Shown one piece after another: positions 27,754 through 37,068 of a DNA stretch of 64,000 nt. Position numbers and translations under genes: made by a program. The notes beneath the pieces were generated by a model that saw only the letters and a list, made by a program, of their open reading frames with translations, was not told the DNA's origin and did not search any database. Numbering within the stretch: position 1 is the first letter of the stretch; each line of letters opens with the position of its first letter. Origin of the DNA: Pseudomonas moorei (lineage in GTDB: Bacteria > Pseudomonadota > Gammaproteobacteria > Pseudomonadales > Pseudomonadaceae); the NCBI RefSeq assembly GCF_008801475.1, contig NZ_VZPP01000001.1, positions 62,001 to 126,000 on the forward strand, in the 5' to 3' direction.

Positions 27754-28776
27754 GTGGAGTTTTTCACCGAGTACGCCAGTTTTCTGGCCAAGACCGTGAC
27801 CCTGGTGATCGCCATTTTGGTGGTCCTGGCCAGTTTTGCGGCATTGCGCAGCAAAGGTCGACGCAAGGCTGCCGGGCAGTTGCAGGTCAGCAAGCTCAAT
27901 GATTTCTACAAAGGCCTGCGTGAGCGCCTGGAGCAAACCCTGCTCGACAAGGACCAGCTCAAGGCCTTGCGCAAGTCCCAGGCTAAAACCGAGAAAAAGC
28001 AGAAGAAAAAAACCGAGGCCAGGTCCCGGGTGTTCGTGCTGGATTTCGATGGCGACATCAAGGCATCGGCAACTGAAAGCCTGCGCCATGAAATTACCGC
28101 ACTGCTGACCCTCGCCACGCCCAAGGATGAAGTCGTGTTGCGCCTGGAAAGCGGCGGCGGCATGGTCCACAGCTATGGCCTGGCTTCCTCGCAACTGGCG
28201 CGTATCCGTGAAGCGGGCGTGCCATTGACTGTCTGCATCGACAAGGTCGCGGCCAGCGGTGGCTACATGATGGCGTGCATCGGCCAGAAGATCATCAGCG
28301 CACCTTTCGCGATCCTTGGCTCCATCGGCGTGGTGGCGCAGTTGCCCAACGTCAATCGCCTGCTGAAAAAGCATGACATCGACTTCGAAGTGCTCACCGC
28401 CGGTGAATACAAGCGCACCCTGACCGTGTTTGGCGAAAACACCGAGAAGGGGCGGGAGAAATTCCAGGAAGACCTGGACATCACCCATCAACTGTTCAAG
28501 AACTTTGTCTCGCGCTATCGCCCGCAACTGGCGATCGACGAAGTGGCTACCGGTGAAATCTGGCTCGGTATCGCGGCATTGGACAAGCAACTGGTGGACG
28601 AACTGAAGACCAGTGACGAGTATCTGGCCGAACGCGCCAAGCAGTCCGAGCTTTATCACCTGCACTACGCCGAGCGAAAAAGCCTGCAGGAGCGCATCGG
28701 CATGGCGGCCAGCAGCTCGGTCGACCGCGTCCTGCTGAGCTGGTGGGGCCGATTGACCCAGCAACGCTTCTGGTAA
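27754..28776 (+). CDS. sohB: SohB inner-membrane S49 peptidase
   Basis: This 340-aa S49-family (SppA-like) protease has an N-terminal membrane anchor (LAKTVTLVIAILVVLASF) and a charged coiled linker. The serine peptidase domain contains LRLESGGGMVHSYG, the nucleophile Ser in DKVAASGGYMMAC and the general-base Lys in TAGEYKRTLT. GTG 27754 is the start, with GAGGAG eight bases upstream. The family acts on membrane-associated peptides; E. coli sohB suppresses degP defects in multicopy. A strong terminator follows, so it is a single-gene unit. Confidence 0.93.
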   Translation: MEFFTEYASFLAKTVTLVIAILVVLASFAALRSKGRRKAAGQLQVSKLNDFYKGLRERLEQTLLDKDQLKALRKSQAKTEKKQKKKTEARSRVFVLDFDGDIKASATESLRHEITALLTLATPKDEVVLRLESGGGMVHSYGLASSQLARIREAGVPLTVCIDKVAASGGYMMACIGQKIISAPFAILGSIGVVAQLPNVNRLLKKHDIDFEVLTAGEYKRTLTVFGENTEKGREKFQEDLDITHQLFKNFVSRYRPQLAIDEVATGEIWLGIAALDKQLVDELKTSDEYLAERAKQSELYHLHYAERKSLQERIGMAASSSVDRVLLSWWGRLTQQRFW

Positions 28777-28802
28777 CTCAGGCGGAATCGAGAGAAATCA
28801 GG

Positions 28803-28829
28803 CCGGGGCATTTGCCCCGGTTTTTTTTT
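28803..28829 (+). terminator. Strong intrinsic terminator after sohB
   Basis: CCGGGGCA and TGCCCCGG form an 8-bp GC-rich stem with a minimal loop, followed by nine T residues (28821-28829). It separates sohB from the toxin-like gene. Confidence 0.92.
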
Positions 28830-28958
28830 GCCTGGCAATCTCCATGGTTGTCCTCCAGGACGCGGCGAATTCTCCGAGGGCAGGCGGCGATCCGTCCTGT
28901 TTTCGAGGGCGTGGCGGCTGGTTATGTTGGTGCTCCTTTTATTTGCCATGGAATGCAC

Positions 28959-31900
28959 ATGAATGACCAACCGCGTGACCCTCACATTGCGCTCACCACA
29001 ACTGATCGGCCCATGCACGAAGCATTGAATTCGCTGGTCAGCAGTGCTTTGCCACAATCTCCCGAGCAATTCGGCACACAATTGATCCGGAAAAAATGGG
29101 GCGAGGACATCGACCCGCAGACCGCCCACCTGACAACACTGGATTACCACTACCGGGGGCACCCGCCACAGGACGGGATCGAGCAAGGACAGGTCGCGAG
29201 CTCACGGACGCTGGTGCAGGCCTTGCTGTCCAATTATCAAACCGTCGGGGACGGGCGTTTCGCGGAAACGGTTTTCGGTCTTTACACGCCACCCGACGTC
29301 GGCCCGTCCATTCGCATTGTCCAGAACGTCGATGAATTCGCTGACCACGGCAATGGCAACCACCACACCTACGAAGGCATTTATCGGCAAACCGTGCCGC
29401 AGGTCTATGGGCCAACCACGCAAATCGCCCTCAGGCCAGCAGACTTCAAGCAGTGGGTGTGGCAGCTGAATCTGAAAACCCGCTATCAGGCCTATCTCGA
29501 AAGCGCCTGGCCCTCGGATGAGCAAATCGCCGGCGCCGCACCTTGCGACCTGAGGACCTCAGCCAAGGCCGCCTTCGTCATGAGCGCGTTCCTGCAACAT
29601 CAGGAAGGCAGCTTGACCGGCGAAGGGCTGGCTCTGGCGCTGCTGGCGTGCGGTTTGCCGGCCCGGCAGACCTGGGAGGCATTGACCATCGCTCAATTGA
29701 GCGCCGCAACCCGCGTCCATTCGCCCATCGTCGCCGGTCGCCTGACGATCTACCGTTACACCTCGACCGATCTCTGGTGTTTTCGCCAGCACACCGGCTC
29801 CAGGGTCTTGCTGTACATCCCGGGCAACTCCTCACCGCTGCATGAGTTCGTCGATATCCAGCACCTGCGCCAATGGGTCGTGGCCCAAGGCAAGGTGGCC
29901 GAGACAAGTCGGGCGTTGGCTGCGCACTTTGTCGAAGAGGATCGCCAGGACGGCACCTTCCATGCGGGCGTGTTGACTGCGCTGGAGGGCATGGTGGTCT
30001 TCCCCAGGGAGCACTGGTTGAAAAAGAACGCCGGGTTTTTCAACAATGACGGGTTCTGGGACCCGCAGGATTATGTGGGCATCGAGCGCTCACCCGCGGC
30101 CGCTGACCCGTTCGCTGAATTGGTGCTGACCATGAAGCAGGCAGCCATGGCCAGCGTCAACAACATCCGTGATGATGCCCAGGTCAACCGAGACGACTTG
30201 AGCGCGGTGGTGGAACCGCTCGTGCAGTGGATCAACCGCCTGGGCCCTTTGGCGTTGTTCATTCCCGGAGGCGAGGGCGTGCTGGTGCTGGCCGGGATCA
30301 TCGACGCCGGTTATGGCATCAACCAGGCCGTCAACGGTGACACTCCCGAGAAGCGCTCGGAAGGTGTGACGCGCACGATCCTCGGCTTGCTCAATGCGCT
30401 GCCGCTGGCCAGATCGATTGCCGAACTCAAGGTCGAAGGCCATGTGGCCGAAACGCTGCACGAGTCACCGGAGCCAAGCAGCGAGTCGAGCATCCAGCCA
30501 GTTACCGACACAACGCTTCAGCCCGCGTCCGCGCCGGCTTTGTCGTCGCCCACGACACGCCTGGAACTCATGCGCGGAGTCTGCACACCCTTCGCTTCCT
30601 TCAGCGACGAGGTCCTGAGCCAGATCGCGCGTGTCAGCACGGTCGACGACGACATGTTGCGTTTGATGCTGGCCGGACGCCCGCCGACTCCGCTGCTGGC
30701 TGATACCATCACCCGCTTCAAACTTGACCGGGAGCTTGAAGCGATCGCCGATCCGGCGACACGCACCGGCTTGTTCAACTCCCGCTATCAGGCGCTCCAG
30801 CACTCGGGTCATGAGTGGGTCCGCTTGTTCCAGCGCGAGTACCCCTGTTTGCCAAAAACCGTGGTGGAGCAAATCCTCGACCGTTCGGGCGTGGAGATCG
30901 AACGCCCGGTTGATGTGGCCGAGGCGCTGAAAGTGCTCAGGCGACTGGACGGCAAGGCGCGAGAATATCAGCAGCATGTCAGGCTCAATCGAGCCTATGA
31001 AGGCCTGTACTTGCGCTCGATTGTCCACCCTGAGTCTGACGTCCTGGCCTTGCATTCACTGGTACGGTTACCTGGGTGGCCGACATCCTTGCGCATTGAG
31101 GTGCTGGAAGGGGCGGAGGGTGGCCGGCTGCTGGATCGCTGCGGCCCACTTGTTGCGCTCGATTGCCGACGGTTGATCAAGATCGCGGATCGCTATTGGC
31201 CGTCTGCGGCGTTGAAACCTGGTCGTGAAGGCTCGGACCTGTTCACTGCGCTGGTTGACCTGTTGTCCGTCGAAGAGCGCACCGCATTGTCATTGCCCGC
31301 ACCCGCTCCGGCAGGCGAGTTGCGCCTGCGCCTTGGCGAGCGAACGTTGTCCCGTACCGAATTGATGCTTGGCCTCAGCAGAATGGATTCGAAATTGCCT
31401 TTCGAAACCCCTGCACTTCGCGGCGGCGGATTTCCAAATACGCTTCAGGGGGCGTCCCTGAGCCGTGAAGTCGTGCGATTGCAGGTCAGGGAGCTTTACC
31501 CGGACTTCACCGATGCACAGGTCGACGAGTTGTTGACGGGCGCCGGTGCCGGGGCGCAGGCGCTGCTGGAGCGCCTGACCCTGCAATTGCGACAACTTCA
31601 TACCGATCTGGTGCATTGGATCGACCAGACCGTGTCGGATCTCGATGACATGGATCTGGATTTTCTTGCCGTTGGCGATGAAGGCACCGCGGGCATGACC
31701 CCTCAGCAGGTGGCGGCGCACAATGCTGAGATGCTGGAGCACGTGATCGAGTACGAGCGCGAAACCAGGAGAGAGCTGGCCGACGAATTGATGCTCCTCT
31801 GGCAGAAGTGCCCGCCCGAAGGCAATAAAGTCATGTCCGAGGGGGTATTCGCCGGCTACCGGCTCGATCTGGGGTTTGAGGACTACCACCGCTTGCCGGT

Positions 31901-32870
31901 GATGAACGTTCGATTCGATGAAGTCATCGAACTGTCGATGCAGGCGCTGCACCTGGTCGAACGCGAATCTCTGAATGGGTTTCTGGAAAGTTTCCCTAAC
32001 CTGCGCACGTTGAATCTGGAGCGTATCGACCTGCGTCTGCCCAACCCGGATGGCGTGCTGGAAGGTCGCCTGCCGCCGGCGATCCGGCAAATGAAGCGGC
32101 TCACTTCGCTCAACCTCAAGTCGACGTTTCTGACGTTCAAGGAGAATACGGCTGCGCAACTGAGCGACTTGGTCGGTTTGCAGAACCTGGACCTGAGCGA
32201 CAACCCTTTGGACGTTGCGCCTGTCGTATTGGGGATGAAGGCACTACGGGTGCTGAAGCTGAGCAATACCGGGATCAGTCACTGCCCGATCGGTATCGTC
32301 GATGAGCCGTTCATGACCTCGCTGGACTTGCGTCACAACCGGATCAGCCGGGTTCCCCAGGCGATACTGAACCAGGCGGTGTCCCGGGACCGGGTCTGGC
32401 TCTGGGACAATCCGCTGACGGACGAGGAGACACTGTCGCGTCTGGTCGACCACCGTGAACGCACGGGCATCAATCTGTGGCTAAGCCAGCCGGGTGCAGG
32501 GTATGGCAGTGCCATGCCGTGGCTGCAAGAGGGTGATGAAATGTTGCGGGCGGCGCGGCAGCAGGTCTGGCAACGGCTGGCGGCCAGGCCATTGGGCGGT
32601 GCGTTTCTGCGTGTCATCGATGGATTGAGCCTGATGGCTGATTTCCAGGTGGGTTACCTGATCCTGCAAGCCCGGGTATGGCGATTGCTGAATGCAGCGG
32701 AGGCTTCAGAGGAGCTGTGGGGCTGGCTACGCCAGTGCATGGAGGCGAGGACGCCCGATGCGGAAAATCCGTTCAGGCTGTTCACTATTCTGGAGGACCG
32801 CGTGCGGCTTTACGTGGACTGGGTCGCCTTGGGGCGGCCAATTCCGATGGCCAATCTTCCGAATCCTTGA
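28959..32870 (+). CDS. Giant dermonecrotic-toxin-like LRR protein with truncated, cysteine-less NEL domain
   Basis: This 1303-aa protein resembles the LRR/NEL effector encoded at 37069. The N-terminal half looks like the DUF6543 dermonecrotic-toxin-type region, with a hydrophobic stretch near residues 426-452 (LALFIPGGEGVLVLAGIID). About residues 1007-1139 hold leucine-rich repeats (LNLKSTFLTF, LQNLDLSDNPLDVAP, MTSLDLRHNRISRVP). From about 1185 (MPWLQEGDEMLRAARQQVW) the first part of a NEL domain is present. Where the relative has TCVDGRILTFSALE, this one reads PDAENPFRLFTILE, with Asp1267 for the catalytic Cys. It ends 36 residues later and a hairpin follows at once. I chose ATG 28959; the longest frame would run back through the sohB terminator. 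It is probably a non-catalytic member. The export route is unknown. Confidence 0.75.
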   Translation: MNDQPRDPHIALTTTDRPMHEALNSLVSSALPQSPEQFGTQLIRKKWGEDIDPQTAHLTTLDYHYRGHPPQDGIEQGQVASSRTLVQALLSNYQTVGDGRFAETVFGLYTPPDVGPSIRIVQNVDEFADHGNGNHHTYEGIYRQTVPQVYGPTTQIALRPADFKQWVWQLNLKTRYQAYLESAWPSDEQIAGAAPCDLRTSAKAAFVMSAFLQHQEGSLTGEGLALALLACGLPARQTWEALTIAQLSAATRVHSPIVAGRLTIYRYTSTDLWCFRQHTGSRVLLYIPGNSSPLHEFVDIQHLRQWVVAQGKVAETSRALAAHFVEEDRQDGTFHAGVLTALEGMVVFPREHWLKKNAGFFNNDGFWDPQDYVGIERSPAAADPFAELVLTMKQAAMASVNNIRDDAQVNRDDLSAVVEPLVQWINRLGPLALFIPGGEGVLVLAGIIDAGYGINQAVNGDTPEKRSEGVTRTILGLLNALPLARSIAELKVEGHVAETLHESPEPSSESSIQPVTDTTLQPASAPALSSPTTRLELMRGVCTPFASFSDEVLSQIARVSTVDDDMLRLMLAGRPPTPLLADTITRFKLDRELEAIADPATRTGLFNSRYQALQHSGHEWVRLFQREYPCLPKTVVEQILDRSGVEIERPVDVAEALKVLRRLDGKAREYQQHVRLNRAYEGLYLRSIVHPESDVLALHSLVRLPGWPTSLRIEVLEGAEGGRLLDRCGPLVALDCRRLIKIADRYWPSAALKPGREGSDLFTALVDLLSVEERTALSLPAPAPAGELRLRLGERTLSRTELMLGLSRMDSKLPFETPALRGGGFPNTLQGASLSREVVRLQVRELYPDFTDAQVDELLTGAGAGAQALLERLTLQLRQLHTDLVHWIDQTVSDLDDMDLDFLAVGDEGTAGMTPQQVAAHNAEMLEHVIEYERETRRELADELMLLWQKCPPEGNKVMSEGVFAGYRLDLGFEDYHRLPVMNVRFDEVIELSMQALHLVERESLNGFLESFPNLRTLNLERIDLRLPNPDGVLEGRLPPAIRQMKRLTSLNLKSTFLTFKENTAAQLSDLVGLQNLDLSDNPLDVAPVVLGMKALRVLKLSNTGISHCPIGIVDEPFMTSLDLRHNRISRVPQAILNQAVSRDRVWLWDNPLTDEETLSRLVDHRERTGINLWLSQPGAGYGSAMPWLQEGDEMLRAARQQVWQRLAARPLGGAFLRVIDGLSLMADFQVGYLILQARVWRLLNAAEASEELWGWLRQCMEARTPDAENPFRLFTILEDRVRLYVDWVALGRPIPMANLPNP

Positions 32871-32884
32871 TCGAAAGGTGAAAC

Positions 32885-32912
32885 GCCTTGAACCCCGCAA
32901 AGGGTTCAAGGC
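32885..32912. terminator. Bidirectional hairpin between convergent genes
   Basis: GCCTTGAACCC and GGGTTCAAGGC form an 11-bp perfect stem with a 6-base loop, between the stop codons of the LRR protein (plus) and the DUF934 gene (minus). T-runs are weak on both sides (GTTTC on the minus side). Confidence 0.7.
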
Positions 32913-32919
32913 ATCACGA

Positions 32920-33414
32920 TCAACGGCGACGGAACAGCGGCAGCGGTTCGTCGGTGGCGGCCTGGTAAGTCACCGAGAAGTCCTTGAGGCTTTCCAGCGC
33001 TTCATACGGATCTTTGTCGGCGCGCAATGCAAAGGCATCGAAACCGCAGCGACGCAGATAGAACAACTGGTCGCGCAGCACGTCGCCAATCGCCCGCAGT
33101 TCGCCTTTGAAACCATAACGGTCACGCAGCAGGCGGGCGTTGGAGTAGTTGCGGCCATCGGTGAAGGCCGGGAAATTCAAGGCGATCACCTTGAAATTTG
33201 CCACGTCTTCGCCGATTTCTTCGGCTTCTTCATCGGCATCCAGCCAAACGCCCAGGCCGCCGTCGCGGGCCTTGAGCATGCGGCTGTGTTCGCGCCACAG
33301 CGCCAACGGGACGATGTAGTCGTCGCAGTTGGTGATCTCGTCGATGCTGAAATCCTTGGGCAGCAGGTGCCAGGTTTCGTCGACGACTTCGTTGTTCTTA
33401 ATGATTCGCTGCAT
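32920..33414 (-). CDS. DUF934 protein associated with sulfite reductase
   Basis: This 164-aa soluble protein of the DUF934 family contains FPAFTDGRNYSNARLLRDRYG, a conserved block of the family (the longest shared stretch lies at about 85-105). It is almost always encoded next to the sulfite/nitrite reductase of assimilatory sulfur metabolism, as here, and may assist it; the exact role is not established. ATG 33414 begins MQRIIKNNEVV and lies 17 bases inside the end of cysI, so the two are translationally coupled. The longer frame from 33444 is less likely. Confidence 0.88.
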   Translation of the reverse strand: MQRIIKNNEVVDETWHLLPKDFSIDEITNCDDYIVPLALWREHSRMLKARDGGLGVWLDADEEAEEIGEDVANFKVIALNFPAFTDGRNYSNARLLRDRYGFKGELRAIGDVLRDQLFYLRRCGFDAFALRADKDPYEALESLKDFSVTYQAATDEPLPLFRRR

Positions 33415-35056
33415 AGACGCGTTCCTTGAAGAGGTCGATGCCAATACGCTGATAGGTGTCGATGAAGCGCTCGTCTTCGGTACGCTGTTCCACGTATACG
33501 TCGATCAGCTTCGAGATCACGTCCGGCATGTCGTCCTGGGCGAAGGACGGGCCGAGGATCTTGCCCAGGCTGGCGTCGCGACTGGCGCTGCCACCGAGGG
33601 AGACCTGGTAGAACTCTTCACCTTTCTTGTCCACCCCGAGAATGCCGATGTGGCCAACGTGGTGGTGACCACAGGCGTTCATGCAACCGGAGATGTTCAG
33701 GTCCAGCTCGCCGATGTCGAACAGGTAATCCAGGTCATCGAAACGACGCTGGATCGATTCGGCGATCGGGATCGACTTGGCGTTGGCCAGGGAGCAGAAG
33801 TCGCCACCCGGGCAGCAGATGATGTCGGTCAGCAAACCGATGTTCGGCGTGGCGAAGCCTTGCTCACGCAATTCGCCCCACAGGGTGAACAGTTTGTCCT
33901 GCTCGACATCCGCCAGAATGATGTTCTGCTCGTGGGACGTGCGCAGTTGACCGAAGCTGTAGCGGTCGGCCAGATCGGCCACGGCGTCGAGCTGCTTGTC
34001 GGTGATGTCGCCCGGCGCAACGCCGGTCGGCTTCAGGGACAGGGTCACGGCAACATAACCTGGCTGCTTGTGGGCCTGGGTGTTGCGCGCGCGCCAGCGG
34101 GCGAAACCCGGGTGCTGCTGGTCGAGTTCGGCCAGCTTGGCGTTCTGGTTGTCCAGCGCCTTGTAGTCCGGGTCGACGAAGTGTTTGGCAACGCGATGCA
34201 CTTCGGCTTCGGTCAGCGTGGTCTGGCCACCGCGAAGGTGCTCCATTTCCGCATCGACTTTCTGGGCGAAGACTTCTGGCGTCAGCGCCTTGACCAGAAT
34301 CTTGATCCGCGCCTTGTACTTGTTGTCGCGACGACCGTAGCGGTTGTAAACCCGCAGGATGGCGTCGAGGTAGCTCAACAGGTCTTGCCAGGGCAGGAAC
34401 TCATTGATGAACGCGCCCACCACTGGCGTACGGCCCAGGCCGCCGCCCACCAAAACACGGAAACCCAGCTCGCCAGCGGCGTTATGCACCGGCTCCAGGC
34501 CGATGTCGTGGACTTCGATGGCGGCGCGGTCAGAGGTCGAACCATTGATGGCGATCTTGAATTTACGCGGCAGGTAGGCGAATTCCGGGTGGAACGTGGT
34601 CCACTGACGGACGATCTCACACCACGGACGCGGGTCGATCAGCTCGTCGGCGGCGACACCGGCGAACTGGTCGGTGGTGACGTTGCGCAGACAGTTGCCG
34701 CTGGTCTGAATCGCGTGCATCTGCACAGTAGCCAGTTCAGCCAGGATGTCCGGAATGTCTTCCAGCGCCGGCCAGTTGAACTGCACGTTCTGCCGGGTGC
34801 TGATGTGGGCATAGCCCTTGTCGTAGTCACGGGCAATCCTGGCCATCATTCGCATCTGGCGCGAAGTCAGTTGGCCATAAGGCACCGCAACCCGCAGCAT
34901 TGGCGCGAAGCGCTGGATGTAAAGCCCGTTTTGCAGGCGCAGGGGGCGGAATTCTTCTTCGCTCAGCTCGCCTGCCAGATAGCGTCGGGTTTGATCACGG
35001 AACTGCTTGACGCGGTCCTCGATGATCCGCTGATCGTACTCGTCGTATACGTACAT
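33398..35056 (-). CDS. cysI: Assimilatory sulfite reductase hemoprotein (nitrite/sulfite reductase family)
   Basis: This 552-aa siroheme/[4Fe-4S] enzyme reduces sulfite to sulfide for cysteine synthesis. Substrate and siroheme-binding elements include ISTRQNVQFNWP and TSGNCLRNVTTD. The cluster cysteines lie in ICCPGGDFC (about 413-421) and SGCMNACGHHH (about 455-462). ATG 35056 (MYVYDEYDQR, with AGGA upstream) matches the usual length; the longest frame from 35203 adds an unlikely 49-residue leader. It forms an operon with the DUF934 gene. The 293-bp upstream region contains a Fur-like site. Confidence 0.94.
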   Translation of the reverse strand: MYVYDEYDQRIIEDRVKQFRDQTRRYLAGELSEEEFRPLRLQNGLYIQRFAPMLRVAVPYGQLTSRQMRMMARIARDYDKGYAHISTRQNVQFNWPALEDIPDILAELATVQMHAIQTSGNCLRNVTTDQFAGVAADELIDPRPWCEIVRQWTTFHPEFAYLPRKFKIAINGSTSDRAAIEVHDIGLEPVHNAAGELGFRVLVGGGLGRTPVVGAFINEFLPWQDLLSYLDAILRVYNRYGRRDNKYKARIKILVKALTPEVFAQKVDAEMEHLRGGQTTLTEAEVHRVAKHFVDPDYKALDNQNAKLAELDQQHPGFARWRARNTQAHKQPGYVAVTLSLKPTGVAPGDITDKQLDAVADLADRYSFGQLRTSHEQNIILADVEQDKLFTLWGELREQGFATPNIGLLTDIICCPGGDFCSLANAKSIPIAESIQRRFDDLDYLFDIGELDLNISGCMNACGHHHVGHIGILGVDKKGEEFYQVSLGGSASRDASLGKILGPSFAQDDMPDVISKLIDVYVEQRTEDERFIDTYQRIGIDLFKERVYAANH

Positions 35057-35238
35057 ATAAGTCCTGTTCTCAGGCTTGGGCCGGTCGGAAACAGCGGCGT
35101 TTTTTTGCTTGCTGGAATCCGATAATACCTCGGCAATTCTGCGCGCACGGCCGCGCACTCCCCACGGAGCCGGGGCACGATACCAGTTTGCAGTTATGCG
35201 CAAAAGTGATGTTTGAGTATATGTAAAGAACCAAATCG

Positions 35239-35257
35239 CCTAATGAGAATCGTTGTG
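35239..35257. promoter_or_regulatory. Fur-box-like site between cysI and a small membrane protein gene
   Basis: The core TAATGAGAATCGTT matches 14 of 19 positions of the classical Fur consensus when extended to 19 bp. It lies 183 bp upstream of cysI and 93 bp upstream of the 37-aa gene. Iron control of either gene is plausible because CysI needs siroheme and an iron-sulfur cluster, but this is inferred from the sequence match only. Confidence 0.4.
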
Positions 35258-35349
35258 GCAATGACCCTGTTTGTGGTGCGGGCAATCGTCGTCTTTACTG
35301 TGATCGAGTCTTTATGCAATCACCGATAAAACCGACAAGAGGCGATGCA

Positions 35350-35463
35350 ATGAGCAACCCTACTAAAGCGACAAAAAGTGATAGCACGGTCGACGCCTGG
35401 GCGATTCTGTTCCTGATCATTCTGGTCGTCGGCACAGCGGTATATTGGGTGAGTCACCAGTAA
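35350..35463 (+). CDS. 37-residue single-span membrane protein
   Basis: This very short gene encodes a polar N-terminus (MSNPTKATKSDSTVD) and one transmembrane helix (AWAILFLIILVVGTAVYWV), ending SHQ. GAGGCGATGCA gives a well-spaced ribosome binding site before ATG 35350, and the frame shows typical codon choice. Its form resembles small accessory subunits or stabilisers of inner-membrane complexes, but I cannot assign a family. Confidence 0.6.
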   Translation: MSNPTKATKSDSTVDAWAILFLIILVVGTAVYWVSHQ

Positions 35464-35579
35464 ACGACCCCGTCCGGGCCTCGTTCTGACGATTGTCGGA
35501 CAAAAACCGGAATAAACGCCGTTTTACGGACGTTCGCTGGCTATAATGCGCGGCGTATTTCCGGGGGCTCGGACGACCA

Positions 35580-36665
35580 ATGTTGAAGTTTCTGTGTGGT
35601 GCATTACTGGCGCTGGGCACGGTCGTGGGACCTTCTGCCCAAGCGGAATCAGTACTGTTCCTGAATCCGGGGACACCCAGGGAAGTTTTCTGGACCAGCT
35701 ATTCGCAGTTCATGCAGGCCGCCGCCGATGATCTGCGCATCGACTTGCGCATCGTCTATTCCGACCGTACCTCCGAAATCACCATCGGCCAGGCGCGAGA
35801 AGCCCTGCTGGGACCAAGTCGCCCCGATTATCTGGTGTTCGTCAACGAAGAAAGCGTCGCCCCTGAAATCTTGCGTCTGGCAAAGGGCAGCGGTGTGAAG
35901 CTGTTCATGGTCAATAACGCTCTGAGCCCGGACCAGATGCGTTTGCTCGGTGCACGTCCCGACAAGTATCCCGATTGGGTGGGCAGCCTGGTGCCCAACG
36001 ATGAGGAGGGCGGCTACCTGATGCTCAAGGAGCTTATTCGCCTGCACCCTCCGGCCGCCCCGGGCCAGGCCATTGACCTGCTGGCCTTCTCGGGATTGAA
36101 AATCACACCATCCGCGCAGTTGCGCGAGAAAGGCATGCGAAGGGCATTGGCCGAACACCCTGAAGTGCGCCTGCGACAGCTGGTTTATGGTGGCTGGACC
36201 CGGGAACGGGCCTATGAGCAGGCCAAGCTGCTATTCAAGCGCTACCCACAGACATCCCTGGTGTGGACGGCCAACGACGAAATGGGTTTTGGCGCGATGC
36301 AGGCTTTCGAAGAAGCGGGCGGTAAGCCCGGCAAGGATGCGCTGTTCGGCACCATCAACAATTCACCCGCCGCCTTGCGTGCGTTGCTCGATAAGCGATT
36401 GAGCGTGTTGTTGGGCGGGCATTTCAGTTTGGGTGGCTGGGCGTTGGTGCAGTTGCATGACTACGACCAGGGTGTCGATGTCAGCCAGTATGGCGGTCGT
36501 GACCGGCAGATTCCGTTATTGCAGGTAATTGATCGGGCACAGGCCCGGCGACTGCTGGCGATGGGCAGCGCTCAGAATTTCGGTGTGGATTTTCACAAGC
36601 TGTCGGCCAGGGGGCGGCCGATCTCATACCGTTACCCGTTCAGCCTGCAGACCTTGATGCACTGA
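35580..36665 (+). CDS. Orphan periplasmic binding protein (sugar-binding-like)
   Basis: This 361-aa protein has a signal peptide (FLCGALLALGTVVGPSAQA) and a type I periplasmic-binding fold like those of sugar ABC importers (SVLFLNPGTPREVFWTSYSQ; VWTANDEMGFGAMQAFEEAG, with the usual substitution of glutamate for a second Asp). No permease or ATPase gene is adjacent, so it may serve a distant transporter or sense ligand for a receptor. A TATAAT box is present at 35542-35547 without a convincing -35 element. Confidence 0.78.
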   Translation: MLKFLCGALLALGTVVGPSAQAESVLFLNPGTPREVFWTSYSQFMQAAADDLRIDLRIVYSDRTSEITIGQAREALLGPSRPDYLVFVNEESVAPEILRLAKGSGVKLFMVNNALSPDQMRLLGARPDKYPDWVGSLVPNDEEGGYLMLKELIRLHPPAAPGQAIDLLAFSGLKITPSAQLREKGMRRALAEHPEVRLRQLVYGGWTRERAYEQAKLLFKRYPQTSLVWTANDEMGFGAMQAFEEAGGKPGKDALFGTINNSPAALRALLDKRLSVLLGGHFSLGGWALVQLHDYDQGVDVSQYGGRDRQIPLLQVIDRAQARRLLAMGSAQNFGVDFHKLSARGRPISYRYPFSLQTLMH

Positions 36666-36671
36666 TTCGCT

Positions 36672-36890
36672 TCAGAGACCGGCCATAAGCAGCACCAGTT
36701 TCACGATGCCGAACAGCGCCAGAGCGAACACGGCCGTGAACAGCACTCCCAGGATCACGAAATGGCTGGGTTTGCCGTGGGTAAAATCCCGCGCCCGATT
36801 CTTCCCGCTTTGCACCCCGAACGCCGCTGCCATGACGCTATGCAGCATTTGCCAGAAGGTCGGCGGCTTGTTGTCGACTGGATCGTCCAT
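36672..36890 (-). CDS. DUF2970 small membrane protein
   Basis: This 72-aa protein has the DUF2970 pattern: PTFWQMLHSVMAAAFGVQSG, a basic linker (KNRARDF) and one C-terminal transmembrane helix (FVILGVLFTAVFALALFGIV). Function is unknown. ATG 36890 has GGGGGA upstream; a longer frame to 37001 has no support. It converges with the periplasmic binding protein gene, six bases apart. Confidence 0.85.
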   Translation of the reverse strand: MDDPVDNKPPTFWQMLHSVMAAAFGVQSGKNRARDFTHGKPSHFVILGVLFTAVFALALFGIVKLVLLMAGL

Positions 36891-37068
36891 AAATCCCCCG
36901 TCTGAAGGTAGATCCTTCAAGCATAGCCAATCTGCTGACTCGTGCCGTGGCCTGTCGTTGCGCGATTGAAGCAGGCAGTTACTGATTGCCACTGACGCCA
37001 TATTTATCTACCGCTGTCAGGCCTGTACGAAATGATGTTCTGACGCTCCAATTATCAGGAGCGACAGC

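Noticed and set aside
28743..28958. 72-residue N-terminal extension of the first giant LRR protein
   Set aside because: It would start inside sohB and read through a strong terminator, which is not credible as coding sequence.
33329..35125. 598-codon plus-strand frame opposite cysI
   Set aside because: Mirror of the conserved cysI sequence, with no recognisable protein features.
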